The notes under the pieces: generated by a model
Told to the model about the DNA's origin: nothing
Databases searched by the model: none
What the model saw: the letters and a program-made list of their open reading frames with translations, nothing else
Shown here: positions 8,223 through 16,974 of the stretch, piece by piece
How the letters are laid out: each line of letters begins with the position of its first letter
Numbering within the stretch: the stretch's first letter is position 1
Program-made: the position numbers and the translations under genes
Origin: Enterococcus sp. MMGLQ5-1
GTDB taxonomy: Bacteria > Bacillota > Bacilli > Lactobacillales > Streptococcaceae
Direction: 5' to 3'
Length of the DNA stretch: 64,000 nt
NCBI RefSeq assembly: GCF_013155265.1
Contig: NZ_JABJXU010000005.1
Span: 124,001 to 188,000 of the forward strand

Positions 8223-9200
8223 TTATTCTTCACCCTTGTCGTACTGAAATAATGGTGAAATTGGTTTATTCTCGTGAATATTAATAATGCCATGAGCTAA
8301 TAATTCATTTGCAGATACATGCAACAAGCGCTCCGGCAAATTCTCCTCGGGTACACAAACTGAATCTGTAACTACAATTTCTTTAATCGGTGAACGATCT
8401 AATAATTCTTTCGCATTTTCCGTAAACAAACCATGCGAAGCCGCAGCATAAATTTCTGCCGCCCCTGCCTGTTCTAAAACAAGAGAGCCGAAATATTGCG
8501 TGATCCCTTTATTTATAATATCGTCAACAATAATCGCTTTTTTACCCTTGACATCGCCGATAACATAGCCAAATTCTCGCCCTTTATCGTCTTCTTCATG
8601 GTCAATAATTGCAATTGGCGCTTCTAAATACTCTGCTAAGCTTCTAGCACGTTTAACACCTGAATTTTTAGGAGAAACAACAACAACATCATCTCCAATA
8701 AGACCTTTACTTCGATAGTATTCAGCAAATAAAGGAATGGTAAACAAGTTATCAACTGGAATATCAAAGAAGCCTTGCACCTGAACGGTATGTAAGTCCA
8801 GAGTCAATAAGCGTGTCGCTCCAGCCTTTTGAATCATATTTGCGACCAATTTGGCTGTAATTGGTTCTCTTGGCGCTGCTGTTCGATCCTGTCTAGCATA
8901 GCCAAAATAAGGCATCACTAAATTCACCGTCTTAGCACTGGCCCGTTTACAAGCGTCAACCATAATTAACATTTCCATTAAATGATCATTTACTGGATAA
9001 TTAGTCGCTTGAATAATATAAATATCTTTTCCGCGGACACTTTCTTCTATGTTAATTTGAATCTCACCGTCTGAAAATTGACGTGAAGAAATTTTACCTA
9101 AATCAACGCCAGCAGCTTCGCTCACTTTTTCTGCAAGCGACTCATTGGCGTTTAGACTAAATATTTTGAGCTGCGTATCTGGATATTTAATGATTGACAT
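8223..9200 (-). CDS. prs2: Ribose-phosphate pyrophosphokinase paralogue, atypical
   Basis: Related to PRPP synthetase, which makes PRPP from ribose-5-phosphate and ATP. Normal features include [26 protein letters not shown] and [18 protein letters not shown]. Three sites differ from the canonical enzyme. The SPDHGG motif is SPKNSG (176-181). The flexible loop that usually holds catalytic Lys-Arg (KRR) is DHEEDDKG (200-207). The PRPP loop is [10 protein letters not shown] (225-234) rather than DDIIDTAGT. The second Prs of streptococci also has an acidic loop, so this is probably the Prs2 lineage. Activity cannot be judged from sequence. Confidence 0.85.
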   Translation of the reverse strand: MSIIKYPDTQLKIFSLNANESLAEKVSEAAGVDLGKISSRQFSDGEIQINIEESVRGKDIYIIQATNYPVNDHLMEMLIMVDACKRASAKTVNLVMPYFGYARQDRTAAPREPITAKLVANMIQKAGATRLLTLDLHTVQVQGFFDIPVDNLFTIPLFAEYYRSKGLIGDDVVVVSPKNSGVKRARSLAEYLEAPIAIIDHEEDDKGREFGYVIGDVKGKKAIIVDDIINKGITQYFGSLVLEQAGAAEIYAAASHGLFTENAKELLDRSPIKEIVVTDSVCVPEENLPERLLHVSANELLAHGIINIHENKPISPLFQYDKGEE

Positions 9201-9318
9201 GAATTCCTCCTAGTTTTACTATACCTTTTATTTTATCATAACCCTAATTAATTGACGAGAATACTTTGATTTTAATTTTCATTAATGAATTATCAAGTAT
9301 TTATTTTAATTACTATTG

Positions 9319-9344
9319 TTGTAAGCGCTTGTTTGTTTTATAAT
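9319..9344 (+). promoter_or_regulatory. Promoter with overlapping cre-like site
   Basis: TATAAT at 9339-9344 has TTGTTG 17 nt upstream (9316-9321). Between them TTGTAAGCGCTTGTT (9319-9333) matches the CcpA cre consensus except at the near-terminal C. A site inside the promoter would predict catabolite repression of the lipoprotein gene. Confidence 0.5.
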
Positions 9345-9386
9345 TGACATGTAGTGTATTTAGCACACGAAGAAAGGATGTTTTAA

Positions 9387-9980
9387 ATGAAAAAGACAAA
9401 ATTAGTCGCATTATTTGCAGCACTATTAATTTCTGGGAGCGTACTAACTGCTTGCGGTTCTGACAATAGTGATTCTTCATCTTCTGAAAGCAGCAGCAGC
9501 GCTTCATCAAGCAGCAAAAAGGCAGATGCAACAACAGGCGCTTCTGTCACAAACGATGCTACTGAGTTAGCTGGTGGTTTAGGGGCCAAAGGTTTTTGGT
9601 TAGTTGCCATTACTGAAAATGTAACCTCTGATGCAGATATTACCGTTGAAGGCGAATTCAAAAATGACGAAGGTAAAGCAGCACGTGAATTGGCACTTTA
9701 TGCTTCAAATCCTGACACACATAAACCGGATGCATTGTATACTTTAACTGTACCAAAATTAACAGTTGACTCTGAGAACTTTGTAATTGCTCAAGGTACT
9801 GTCAAGGGTGATGTTTATGTTAATGCAAAAGGCTTCCAATTTGAAAATGATTCAGACAAGGGCACTAAGGGTACTGTTGACGGTAACCTTATCTTCAAAA
9901 CTCAAGAGTTAAAGGATGCCTATGATGCACTATCTGATGAAAACAAAGGTGAAGTAACTGGCGAAATTTCAGTTGGTTAA
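9387..9980 (+). CDS. Lipoprotein of unknown function
   Basis: A 197-residue secreted lipoprotein. The signal peptide ends in lipobox LTAC, so Cys23 would be lipidated. A Ser-rich linker (about 29-43) separates the anchor from a compact, beta-rich domain (about 60-180) with no family I recognise. GAAAGGA precedes the ATG. It is a single-gene unit ending at the bidirectional terminator at 10003-10033. A substrate-binding or envelope role is possible but undetermined. Confidence 0.8.
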   Translation: MKKTKLVALFAALLISGSVLTACGSDNSDSSSSESSSSASSSSKKADATTGASVTNDATELAGGLGAKGFWLVAITENVTSDADITVEGEFKNDEGKAARELALYASNPDTHKPDALYTLTVPKLTVDSENFVIAQGTVKGDVYVNAKGFQFENDSDKGTKGTVDGNLIFKTQELKDAYDALSDENKGEVTGEISVG

Positions 9981-10002
9981 TTCTAACTGACAAATCTAAA
10001 CC

Positions 10003-10033
10003 AAAAAGAAGCAGATATGATCTGCTTCTTTTT
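10003..10033. terminator. Bidirectional terminator between converging genes
   Basis: Perfect 13-bp arms AAAAAGAAGCAGA (10003-10015) and TCTGCTTCTTTTT (10021-10033) have a 5-nt loop and A/T tracts on both sides. It serves the lipoprotein gene (plus) and the PucR gene (minus). Confidence 0.92.
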
Positions 10034-10034
10034 G

Positions 10035-11624
10035 CTATCCTCTATCCTTCCTTAATAACAATAAAGCAATCATTAGCTGCATTCTCACTTCTGAATCTTC
10101 CAAATTTACATTCAAATATTGTTGAATTTTTTTCAATCGATAGATGACTGTATTGCGATGAATATATTGTACTGCTGCGACTTTACTAACTGAGCAACCA
10201 TTCAAAAGATATTGATAGAGGGTTTCCATCAGCTCTTCACTCTCTAATTTTTGCGGTAAATTAATTAATTCAAATAAATGATTATCAATGAAACTCTCAA
10301 CCTCATTGTCTGGAATTAAATGTAATAATTCGGTAATCGCCTTCGGTCGATATTCATTCAAAGTCGATACCTTGTCATCACGCCTCAATGTCAGTGCTTG
10401 CCTAGCCTCTTGGTATAAAGTCGTCAACTCAGTCAAAGGTAAATTACTATGGGCATAGCCAATATCAAAATAAAAATTCGCCGAAAAATGTTGATAAAGA
10501 TACTCCTGTAATTTAGGCAAACTACTTCGATTAATAAAGCTATCTGATGTAAAAATAATCACATCATCACGATAAATAAATATCTGCGATTCTACTTTTT
10601 CTTCTTCAATAAACCATTCGACATAATCATGCACTCGTCTAATCACTCGAAAATTAATTAGACTCCCTAAATGATGCTTTCTTAATTTAATAATCGCGCA
10701 TTTTTGTGGCTTAACACTATCTATTCCTTGAAATTTCAGCTGTTCTTCAACGGCCTTAGAATCAGGTGTTTCAACTAAAATCGAAGCTAAAAATTCATTC
10801 TTTATTTGACGTTTAGTCTCCTGATTCATTGAAGTTCTTAAGGTCGCAAAACTTAATAAATTAATAATTTGCTGAATCAATAGCATGATAAATGGATCGT
10901 TTTGCTCAAAATTTAGAATACCTAGGAACAAAACATTAGATTTAAAATTATTCTGAATCGGATGTAAAACAAGCGGTTGATTTTTAAAATCGGTCGCCAA
11001 AATCTCCGAAACTTCTAATAACTCCTCATCAATGCTTGCCTTTATTAAATCACCAATCTCTTGGTGCTGATAGTAAATATTTTGATTTGAATGGGTGATT
11101 TGATAATGAGAATTAATCAAAAACACATCTTTCCCAATAATACTTGCTATTTTTTCTAAGAATAAATTCGTTCGTTCTTCCTGAAGAATTAAATGTGACA
11201 ATTCATTATTATATTCAATAATTCGTCTTAAAAGATCACTTTGCGATTTCAAAAGACGATGTAATAGATTTCTAACAATAACTGATAAGCCAATTGTTTT
11301 AGGTAGGAGCAAAATTGGAAATCTCAATTCATTGGCCAGCTCTACTACCTCTGGTGGAATCTCATCAAAATAGCGTTGCTCTTTGATACCAATAGCAGCA
11401 CAGCCTCTTTCCTTCATCATTTCAAGCAAAGCAAGTAAGGCTGGTACATCATTTTGAAAATGATAGCCGGTTGTCACAAGTAATTGTCCGTCAACCAAAA
11501 AATCCGAAATATCAGGCGCCTCCATCATGCCAATCGTACTCACCTCAATAGAAAGATCTGCACGCTCATTGACAACCTTAATACCACTCGCTTCTTCTGA
11601 ATCAAGCAACTCATACAGCTCCAT
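10035..11624 (-). CDS. pucR: PucR-family transcriptional regulator
   Basis: A 529-residue regulator of the PucR/CdaR type. The N-terminal PucR domain (about 1-125) contains PDISDFLVDGQLLVTTGYHF. A poorly conserved middle follows, then a C-terminal helix-turn-helix (about 465-525) with VAAVQYIHRNTVIYRLKKIQ. PucR controls purine degradation in Bacillus. Here it is divergent from an allantoate amidohydrolase and ureidoglycine aminotransferase, so it very likely senses a purine-degradation intermediate and controls this cluster. TAGGAGG lies directly upstream of the ATG. Confidence 0.9.
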   Translation of the reverse strand: MELYELLDSEEASGIKVVNERADLSIEVSTIGMMEAPDISDFLVDGQLLVTTGYHFQNDVPALLALLEMMKERGCAAIGIKEQRYFDEIPPEVVELANELRFPILLLPKTIGLSVIVRNLLHRLLKSQSDLLRRIIEYNNELSHLILQEERTNLFLEKIASIIGKDVFLINSHYQITHSNQNIYYQHQEIGDLIKASIDEELLEVSEILATDFKNQPLVLHPIQNNFKSNVLFLGILNFEQNDPFIMLLIQQIINLLSFATLRTSMNQETKRQIKNEFLASILVETPDSKAVEEQLKFQGIDSVKPQKCAIIKLRKHHLGSLINFRVIRRVHDYVEWFIEEEKVESQIFIYRDDVIIFTSDSFINRSSLPKLQEYLYQHFSANFYFDIGYAHSNLPLTELTTLYQEARQALTLRRDDKVSTLNEYRPKAITELLHLIPDNEVESFIDNHLFELINLPQKLESEELMETLYQYLLNGCSVSKVAAVQYIHRNTVIYRLKKIQQYLNVNLEDSEVRMQLMIALLLLRKDRG

Positions 11625-11704
11625 TTTACCTCCTATCCTTTGTATAAAAAGACCTATAATTATTAATTTTTAGTTATTTTGCCTAATGATACCATATTTT
11701 GCAA

Positions 11705-11716
11705 TCAGTATACTGA
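11705..11716. promoter_or_regulatory. Palindrome in divergent PucR/AllC promoter region
   Basis: TCAGTATACTGA is a perfect 12-bp palindrome in the 125-bp gap between the divergent regulator and the first catabolic gene. It is placed 34 bp before the plus-strand ATG, where a regulator site or -10 region would lie. PucR binding is conjecture. Confidence 0.35.
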
Positions 11717-11749
11717 AAATAGGACAAATTAAGCAAGGAGAACATTAAG

Positions 11750-12979
11750 ATGAAAACAGTTAATCTAACAATCAATCAATTACTTGATCAAATTGCACAA
11801 TTCACCAGTCAAGAAACAAAGGGCGTGACACGATTACTTTACGATGAGCATTGGATTGAAGCACAAAAATTTCTACTCGAGCTTGGACAAATGATTGGGT
11901 TAGATAGCGGCTTCGATCAGGTCGGAAATGTAATCCTAACAAAATATGGCATCGAAAATGATAAAAGTGTCATTACAATCGGTAGCCATATTGATTCTGT
12001 AGTTAACGCTGGAAAGTACGATGGCATTTACGGTGTTGCCGCAGCAATCATCGCCATTAAAGAGCTACTGGCGGAATACGGTGCACCTAAAAAAACAATT
12101 CAAGTCATATCATTCTGCGAAGAGGAGGGGAGTCGATTCCCTTTTACCTTCACCGGATCAAAAAATTTAATTAATCAGTTACCTGATGATATTTATCAAT
12201 TAGTTGACAAAACAGGAGAATCCTTCGAAAAGGCACAAGCCAAGGCAATTCATGCTCTTAAGAGTAGGTTTCCTCTAGTTAAAGCCTTACTGCCAACAGC
12301 TTATGCTGAGATTCACATTGAACAAGGACCAGTTTTAGAGCGATTAAACAAGGAAATCGGTATTGTGACGGCAATAGTTGCCCAAAAACGCTTCACCGTT
12401 ACCATCACCGGAAAAAGCAATCATGCTGGCACAACGCCGATGTGGTTACGCATTGATCCACTTAAACAAGCAGTAAAAATGATTAATCAGCTTGAAGTCA
12501 TCGCATTAGAGATTGGCGAGCCATTTGTTTTTACAGTTGGCGAAATGTCAATTTCACCAAATGCCAGTAATGTCATTCCAGAAGAGGCGATATTCTCAAT
12601 TGATATCCGACACACCGATGAGAAGGAGCTCCAATTTTTCGAAGAATTAATCTACAAATTTGCTAAAAAACAAGAACTAGAACTAGATGGTTTGGAAATT
12701 GAAATCAATAAATGGACTGATGTTTGCGTTGAAAGGATGAATGAAACCTATATCGAAGCGCTCCAAGCGATTTGTTTAGAGAAGCAATTATCCTTTAATC
12801 TCATGCCGAGCGGTGCTGGTCATGACACCCAGATTGTTAATCGAATCGCACCAACAGCGCTGTTATTTGTACCAAGTATTGACGGTATTTCACATTCCCC
12901 AAAGGAATTTACTACAGCCGAAAACTTAGAAAAGGGCAAAACAGTGTTTAAGCAATTTATTTATGATTTAGCCTATTGA
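11750..12979 (+). CDS. allC: Allantoate amidohydrolase-like M20 enzyme
   Basis: Metal-dependent amidohydrolase of the allantoate/N-carbamoyl-amino-acid group of the M20 family. AllC converts allantoate to ureidoglycine, CO2 and ammonia. Expected ligands are His80 and Asp91 (GSHIDSVVNAGKYDG), the Glu pair in CEEEGSRF (about 126), His189 in EIHIEQGPVLE and a late His in GISHSPKE. The 409-residue length is normal. AAGGAG precedes the ATG. Sequence alone cannot exclude a carbamoylase or ureidoglycolate hydrolase role; the adjacent PucG-type gene favours allantoate. Confidence 0.87.
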   Translation: MKTVNLTINQLLDQIAQFTSQETKGVTRLLYDEHWIEAQKFLLELGQMIGLDSGFDQVGNVILTKYGIENDKSVITIGSHIDSVVNAGKYDGIYGVAAAIIAIKELLAEYGAPKKTIQVISFCEEEGSRFPFTFTGSKNLINQLPDDIYQLVDKTGESFEKAQAKAIHALKSRFPLVKALLPTAYAEIHIEQGPVLERLNKEIGIVTAIVAQKRFTVTITGKSNHAGTTPMWLRIDPLKQAVKMINQLEVIALEIGEPFVFTVGEMSISPNASNVIPEEAIFSIDIRHTDEKELQFFEELIYKFAKKQELELDGLEIEINKWTDVCVERMNETYIEALQAICLEKQLSFNLMPSGAGHDTQIVNRIAPTALLFVPSIDGISHSPKEFTTAENLEKGKTVFKQFIYDLAY

Positions 12980-13004
12980 AGCTATTATTTCGCAGGAGGA
13001 AATT

Positions 13005-14225
13005 ATGAAAGAATTATCAATTAATAAAAGATTAATAATGACACCGGGACCTACCGCAATCGATCCCAGAATTAGCAAAGCAATGTCTTCAAGTATACTC
13101 GGACAGTTTGATCCAGACTTTACACAAATAATGAATGAAACAATGACATTAATCCGTCAAGCGTTTCAAACAAACAATCATTGGGCTTTCCCAATCGACG
13201 GCACAAGCCGAGCAGGCTTAGAGGCGATTATCACAAGTATCATTCAACCTGACGATATCGTTCTTGTACCAATATTCGGACGCTTTGGTCATCTTTTTGT
13301 TGAGCTATGCGAACGAGCGGGCGCTAAAGTGCATACAATCCAAACAGAATGGGGAACCGTTTTTGAGCAACAAACAATTATCACTGAAATCGAAAAAATC
13401 CAGCCTAAAATAGTCGCAATTGTTCATGGCGAAACCTCTACAGGTAGAATGCAGCCACTTGATAAAATCGGGGTAGCAGTTAGAAAAAACCACGGCTATT
13501 TGGTAGTCGATGCCGTTGCCACATTTATGGGCGCTGAGTTTAAGACAGATGAGTGGTTAGTAGATGCAGTGGTTGGTGGGGCACAAAAATGTCTTTCAAT
13601 TCCTTCTGGCATTACACCAATTACCTTCAATGAACGTTTTGCTACAGCAGTCAATCAAAGGAAACGAGTTGAGGCAGGAGTCAGAACAGACAGTGATATA
13701 AATAGTAAGCAATATATAAGAAGCAACTATTTTGATTTAGCACAATTAATGGATTATTGGAGTGATCGCCGTCTTAACCACCATACTGAAGCAACAGTCA
13801 TGCTCTATGCATTGCGCGAAGGCTTAAGAATTGCACTTGCAGAAGGACTATCACAAAGATTTGAGCGCCACCTCAAGCATCAAACTGCGATTAAAAACTC
13901 ACTCAGCCAAATGGGCTTTACCATCTTTGGCGACGCTAAAAACGAAATGCCAAATATGACTTGCATCGAGATCCCTTCAGGCGTCGATGGCGAAGCGATC
14001 AGAGCATTTCTATTAAAAAATTATGGCATTGAAATCGCCTCAAGCTTTGGACCAATGCACGGAAAAATTTGGCGTATTGGAAGCATGGGCTATGTCGCTA
14101 ATCAAAGTGATATTTTAACTTTCCTAGCTTGCTTTGCCGCTGTGATTAATCACTTTAAAATAGAAAGCCTAGATACGCAAAAAGGGCTAAATTATGCCTT
14201 TTCATACTATTTGAATGCGGATTAA
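13005..14225 (+). CDS. pucG: Ureidoglycine-glyoxylate aminotransferase-like enzyme
   Basis: Class V PLP aminotransferase of the PucG type, which converts ureidoglycine plus glyoxylate to oxalurate plus glycine. Diagnostic segments are MTPGPTAIDPRI, GQFDPDF, PIDGTSRAGLEAI, VPIFGRFGHL and GGAQKCLSIPSGITPI, which holds the PLP lysine. The 406-residue length fits. GCAGGAGG precedes the ATG. It follows the AllC-like gene by 25 nt, so unstable ureidoglycine could pass directly on. Serine- or alanine-glyoxylate transaminase is the alternative, made less likely by the neighbours. Confidence 0.87.
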   Translation: MKELSINKRLIMTPGPTAIDPRISKAMSSSILGQFDPDFTQIMNETMTLIRQAFQTNNHWAFPIDGTSRAGLEAIITSIIQPDDIVLVPIFGRFGHLFVELCERAGAKVHTIQTEWGTVFEQQTIITEIEKIQPKIVAIVHGETSTGRMQPLDKIGVAVRKNHGYLVVDAVATFMGAEFKTDEWLVDAVVGGAQKCLSIPSGITPITFNERFATAVNQRKRVEAGVRTDSDINSKQYIRSNYFDLAQLMDYWSDRRLNHHTEATVMLYALREGLRIALAEGLSQRFERHLKHQTAIKNSLSQMGFTIFGDAKNEMPNMTCIEIPSGVDGEAIRAFLLKNYGIEIASSFGPMHGKIWRIGSMGYVANQSDILTFLACFAAVINHFKIESLDTQKGLNYAFSYYLNAD

Positions 14226-14227
14226 TT

Positions 14228-15445
14228 ATGAAAATAAATAATAGAAACTATTCATGGACTTGGCTCGTAGGTACAGCCTTCTTTGGTTGGATATTACTGT
14301 ATAGTAATCGTTCAATCTTGAATCCTGTGATGGATATTGTCCAAAAGCAATATTCGCTTAATAATACAAAATTAGGCTTATTAACAAGTGTCTATTTTTT
14401 GACCTATACGCTCGCTCAGATACCATCTGGACTGCTTGCAGATCGATTAGGTTCAAAAAAAATACTTAATATTTGCTTTCTAGCATTTGCCTTAGTCAAC
14501 TTACTCACTGGATTAAATCAAAATATTATCTTATTTATTGCCCTACAGGGCCTTGCTGGACTATTTGCCGGATTATACTATGGGCCACAATACAGCCTTA
14601 CCTATCGTTTATTACCTGAAAACAAACGAACATTAGCAAATGCAATTATTAATTCAGGCATGGCTTTCGGACTATCATTAGGCTATTTATTATCAACACA
14701 GCTGGTTTTGATTCAAAAATTATCATGGCATTCACCCTATCTCGTATTAGTCATACCTTCACTTATTATTTTTATAATGTTCAAAAAAATTATACCAAGT
14801 GATGATAAGCTACCCAATAACAATCAAAATAGAGAGTCTCTTAGTAAAATGAGTGCGCTTTTTAAAAATAAAAAATTAATGGCTAGCTTTATCTTAAACT
14901 TTGCTTCAATTTACGCCTATTTCGTCATCATTACTTGGCTACCAAAATTTTTAATCACTGAAAGAAACGTGCCGGCTAGTCAAGTTGGCTGGATTTCTAG
15001 CTTTGTGCCATGGGCAGCTTTACCAAGCATGCTTTTAATCGCTCACATTAGCGACAAATACAAATCAATTAATTTTTACTTAAAAATATTAATACCAATC
15101 TCAGCTGCGTCGATTTTATTTGTGGCAAGTGCAAAATCGCTGGAGCTCATTTCAATAGGATTACTCATCTATGGTTTTTTTGGCAAGCTTGCTTTGGATC
15201 CACTTTTAATTGCATACGTTGGTAAAAATGCACCAGACAAGCAGCTTACTACTGCTTTAAGCTGTTTAAACTTTTTTGGCATGTCTGCAAGTGTATTAGC
15301 CCCTTTATTAACAGGTATCCTAGCTGATCACTTTGGTACTATGAAAATTGGTTTCTGGTTTGCAGCCATCTTATTAATGTTTGGATTAATTCGATTTATT
15401 TATCCATTCACTTTTTATACCAAATTAAAATTCAAGCGAAGTTAA
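14228..15445 (+). CDS. MFS transporter, anion:cation symporter type
   Basis: A 405-residue, 12-helix major facilitator. The N-terminal segment (TAFFGWILLYSNRSILNPVMD and SGLLADRLGSKK) resembles the anion:cation symporter group, which includes organic-anion and allantoate permeases. It begins 2 nt after the aminotransferase stop, so it is in the same transcript. Import of allantoate or a related ureide is the simplest inference. Other carboxylates remain possible. Confidence 0.8.
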   Translation: MKINNRNYSWTWLVGTAFFGWILLYSNRSILNPVMDIVQKQYSLNNTKLGLLTSVYFLTYTLAQIPSGLLADRLGSKKILNICFLAFALVNLLTGLNQNIILFIALQGLAGLFAGLYYGPQYSLTYRLLPENKRTLANAIINSGMAFGLSLGYLLSTQLVLIQKLSWHSPYLVLVIPSLIIFIMFKKIIPSDDKLPNNNQNRESLSKMSALFKNKKLMASFILNFASIYAYFVIITWLPKFLITERNVPASQVGWISSFVPWAALPSMLLIAHISDKYKSINFYLKILIPISAASILFVASAKSLELISIGLLIYGFFGKLALDPLLIAYVGKNAPDKQLTTALSCLNFFGMSASVLAPLLTGILADHFGTMKIGFWFAAILLMFGLIRFIYPFTFYTKLKFKRS

Positions 15446-15512
15446 CAATAAAAACCATGTCATCTTTAATTGTGCAAAATAAACAATAGAATAGATATGA
15501 TTATGCACAAAA

Positions 15513-15545
15513 GCTGATTAATCAATCAGCGAAGGTTGCTATAAT
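15513..15545 (+). promoter_or_regulatory. Inverted-repeat operator and -10 upstream of symporter
   Basis: GCTGATT (15513-15519) and AATCAGC (15524-15530) form a perfect inverted repeat around AATC. A TATAAT follows at 15540-15545, so the repeat covers the -35 position. No T-run follows, so it reads as an operator, not a terminator. Confidence 0.5.
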
Positions 15546-15578
15546 AAACTCACATCAATTAAGTAAGGAGTGAGCAAA

Positions 15579-16847
15579 GTGAAAAAAATATTGCAATCTA
15601 CAACAATTCAAATTGTTATTGCAACAATTTCAGGTATTATATTTGGTTCAATTGTTGGTGAATGGGCGTCTAATTTAAAATTTATTGGCGATATTTTCAT
15701 TAGACTAATTCAAATGTCAGTTGTGATCCTCGTAATGACTTCAATTATTTCAGCAATCGGTGATATGGGAAAAGAAAAGAAGGAAAGTCAACTCGGCATA
15801 AAAATGGGCTTAAACACCTTTAAGTGGATTTTACTCTTTACTGGAATTTCAGCAGCAATCGGCTATTTCTTTTCAGTAATTGTCGAACCTGGAAGAGGCA
15901 TGCAAGCCGCTGAAGCATATAAAGTCGAAACAGAAACCGGCGCTTTAGGTATTCAAGAAACCCTAGTTAATTTCGTATCTACAAATATTTTTCAAGCAAT
16001 GGCAAATGGAGAAATGATACCTATTATCGTTTTTTCAATCCTCTTTGGAATCGGACTTAATCAAACAATCAAAAAGACTAACACAACACTTATTCTAGAT
16101 ATTATCAAAAGCGTCAATTCAATTACCCTAAATATCATTCAAACAGTAATGAAAATCGCACCAATCGGTATCTTTTGCTTACTGGCAAATGTTTCTGGTA
16201 CCATCGGCTTTAAAATTATGATTCCAATGTTCAAATATCTTGGTATTCTTTTTGTCGGCGTAATATTAATGATGCTCATAATGACAATTATCGTTTCAAT
16301 TCGCTGTAAACTCAATCCATTTTTGCTACCTCAAAAATTTTTGCAAATGTCAATTATCGCTTTAACGACAACTAGTTCAGCAATCACATTTCCGACCGCT
16401 TTAAAAGATTGCATTGAAAAATTTGGCGTTAAACGAGATGTGGCAAATTTCACGATGAGCATTGGTATGACAATGGGAAGCTCAGGTGCAGCAATGTGCT
16501 ATGTAGTGATGATTATGTTTCTTCAGCAAAGTGCAGGAATTGAATTACCATTATTAAAATTACTAACTGGAATTGGCTTAGCAATCCTCCTGACACTAGG
16601 TACAATCACTGTTCCTGGCGGCTCAGCTGTCGTTGCAACCTTCCTAGCCACATCAGTGGGTTTACCGGTGGAAGCAATTGCTTTATTAATCGGAGTCGAT
16701 TGGTTTGCTGGCATGTTCAGGACCTTTCTTAATGTAAACAACGATGTTTTTGTCTCACTCCTAGTTGCAAACAGTGTCGATGCCCTTGATAGAGAAGTCT
16801 ATCATGCACAAAAAAGTACAAGCCTTTCAAATGTCCTTGAAAATTAG
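15579..16847 (+). CDS. Dicarboxylate/amino acid:cation symporter (DAACS)
   Basis: A 422-residue sodium- or proton-coupled symporter of the GltP/SstT/DctA family. The re-entrant loop motif appears as TTTSSAITFPT, and a second conserved region is GMTMGSSGAA. The AAGGAG at 15565-15570 abuts a first GTG but is 8 nt from the GTG at 15579, so MKKILQS is the likely start. It has its own promoter region with an inverted repeat. In this cluster it might move a C2-C4 acid such as oxalate, oxamate or aspartate, which is inferred from context only. Confidence 0.87.
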   Translation: MKKILQSTTIQIVIATISGIIFGSIVGEWASNLKFIGDIFIRLIQMSVVILVMTSIISAIGDMGKEKKESQLGIKMGLNTFKWILLFTGISAAIGYFFSVIVEPGRGMQAAEAYKVETETGALGIQETLVNFVSTNIFQAMANGEMIPIIVFSILFGIGLNQTIKKTNTTLILDIIKSVNSITLNIIQTVMKIAPIGIFCLLANVSGTIGFKIMIPMFKYLGILFVGVILMMLIMTIIVSIRCKLNPFLLPQKFLQMSIIALTTTSSAITFPTALKDCIEKFGVKRDVANFTMSIGMTMGSSGAAMCYVVMIMFLQQSAGIELPLLKLLTGIGLAILLTLGTITVPGGSAVVATFLATSVGLPVEAIALLIGVDWFAGMFRTFLNVNNDVFVSLLVANSVDALDREVYHAQKSTSLSNVLEN

Positions 16848-16902
16848 TCATTAATGGACTCAATCACAAATGCGAACTTCTCAATCAAAATACAAATTAA
16901 AT

Positions 16903-16947
16903 TTCAGCAGTTGATATTTCTTCTGCTGAATTTGTCATATAATGACA
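16903..16947. promoter_or_regulatory. Hairpin and overlapping operator-like repeat before amidase
   Basis: TTCAGCAG (16903-16910) pairs with CTGCTGAA (16923-16930), followed by TTT; it may be a weak terminator for the symporter gene. Next, TGTCAT-ATA-ATGACA (16933-16947) is a perfect inverted repeat overlapping TATAAT at 16938-16943, so it could be the operator and -10 of the amidase gene. Confidence 0.4.
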
Positions 16948-16974
16948 GACAAATATAATTAAGGATGTGAGCTT

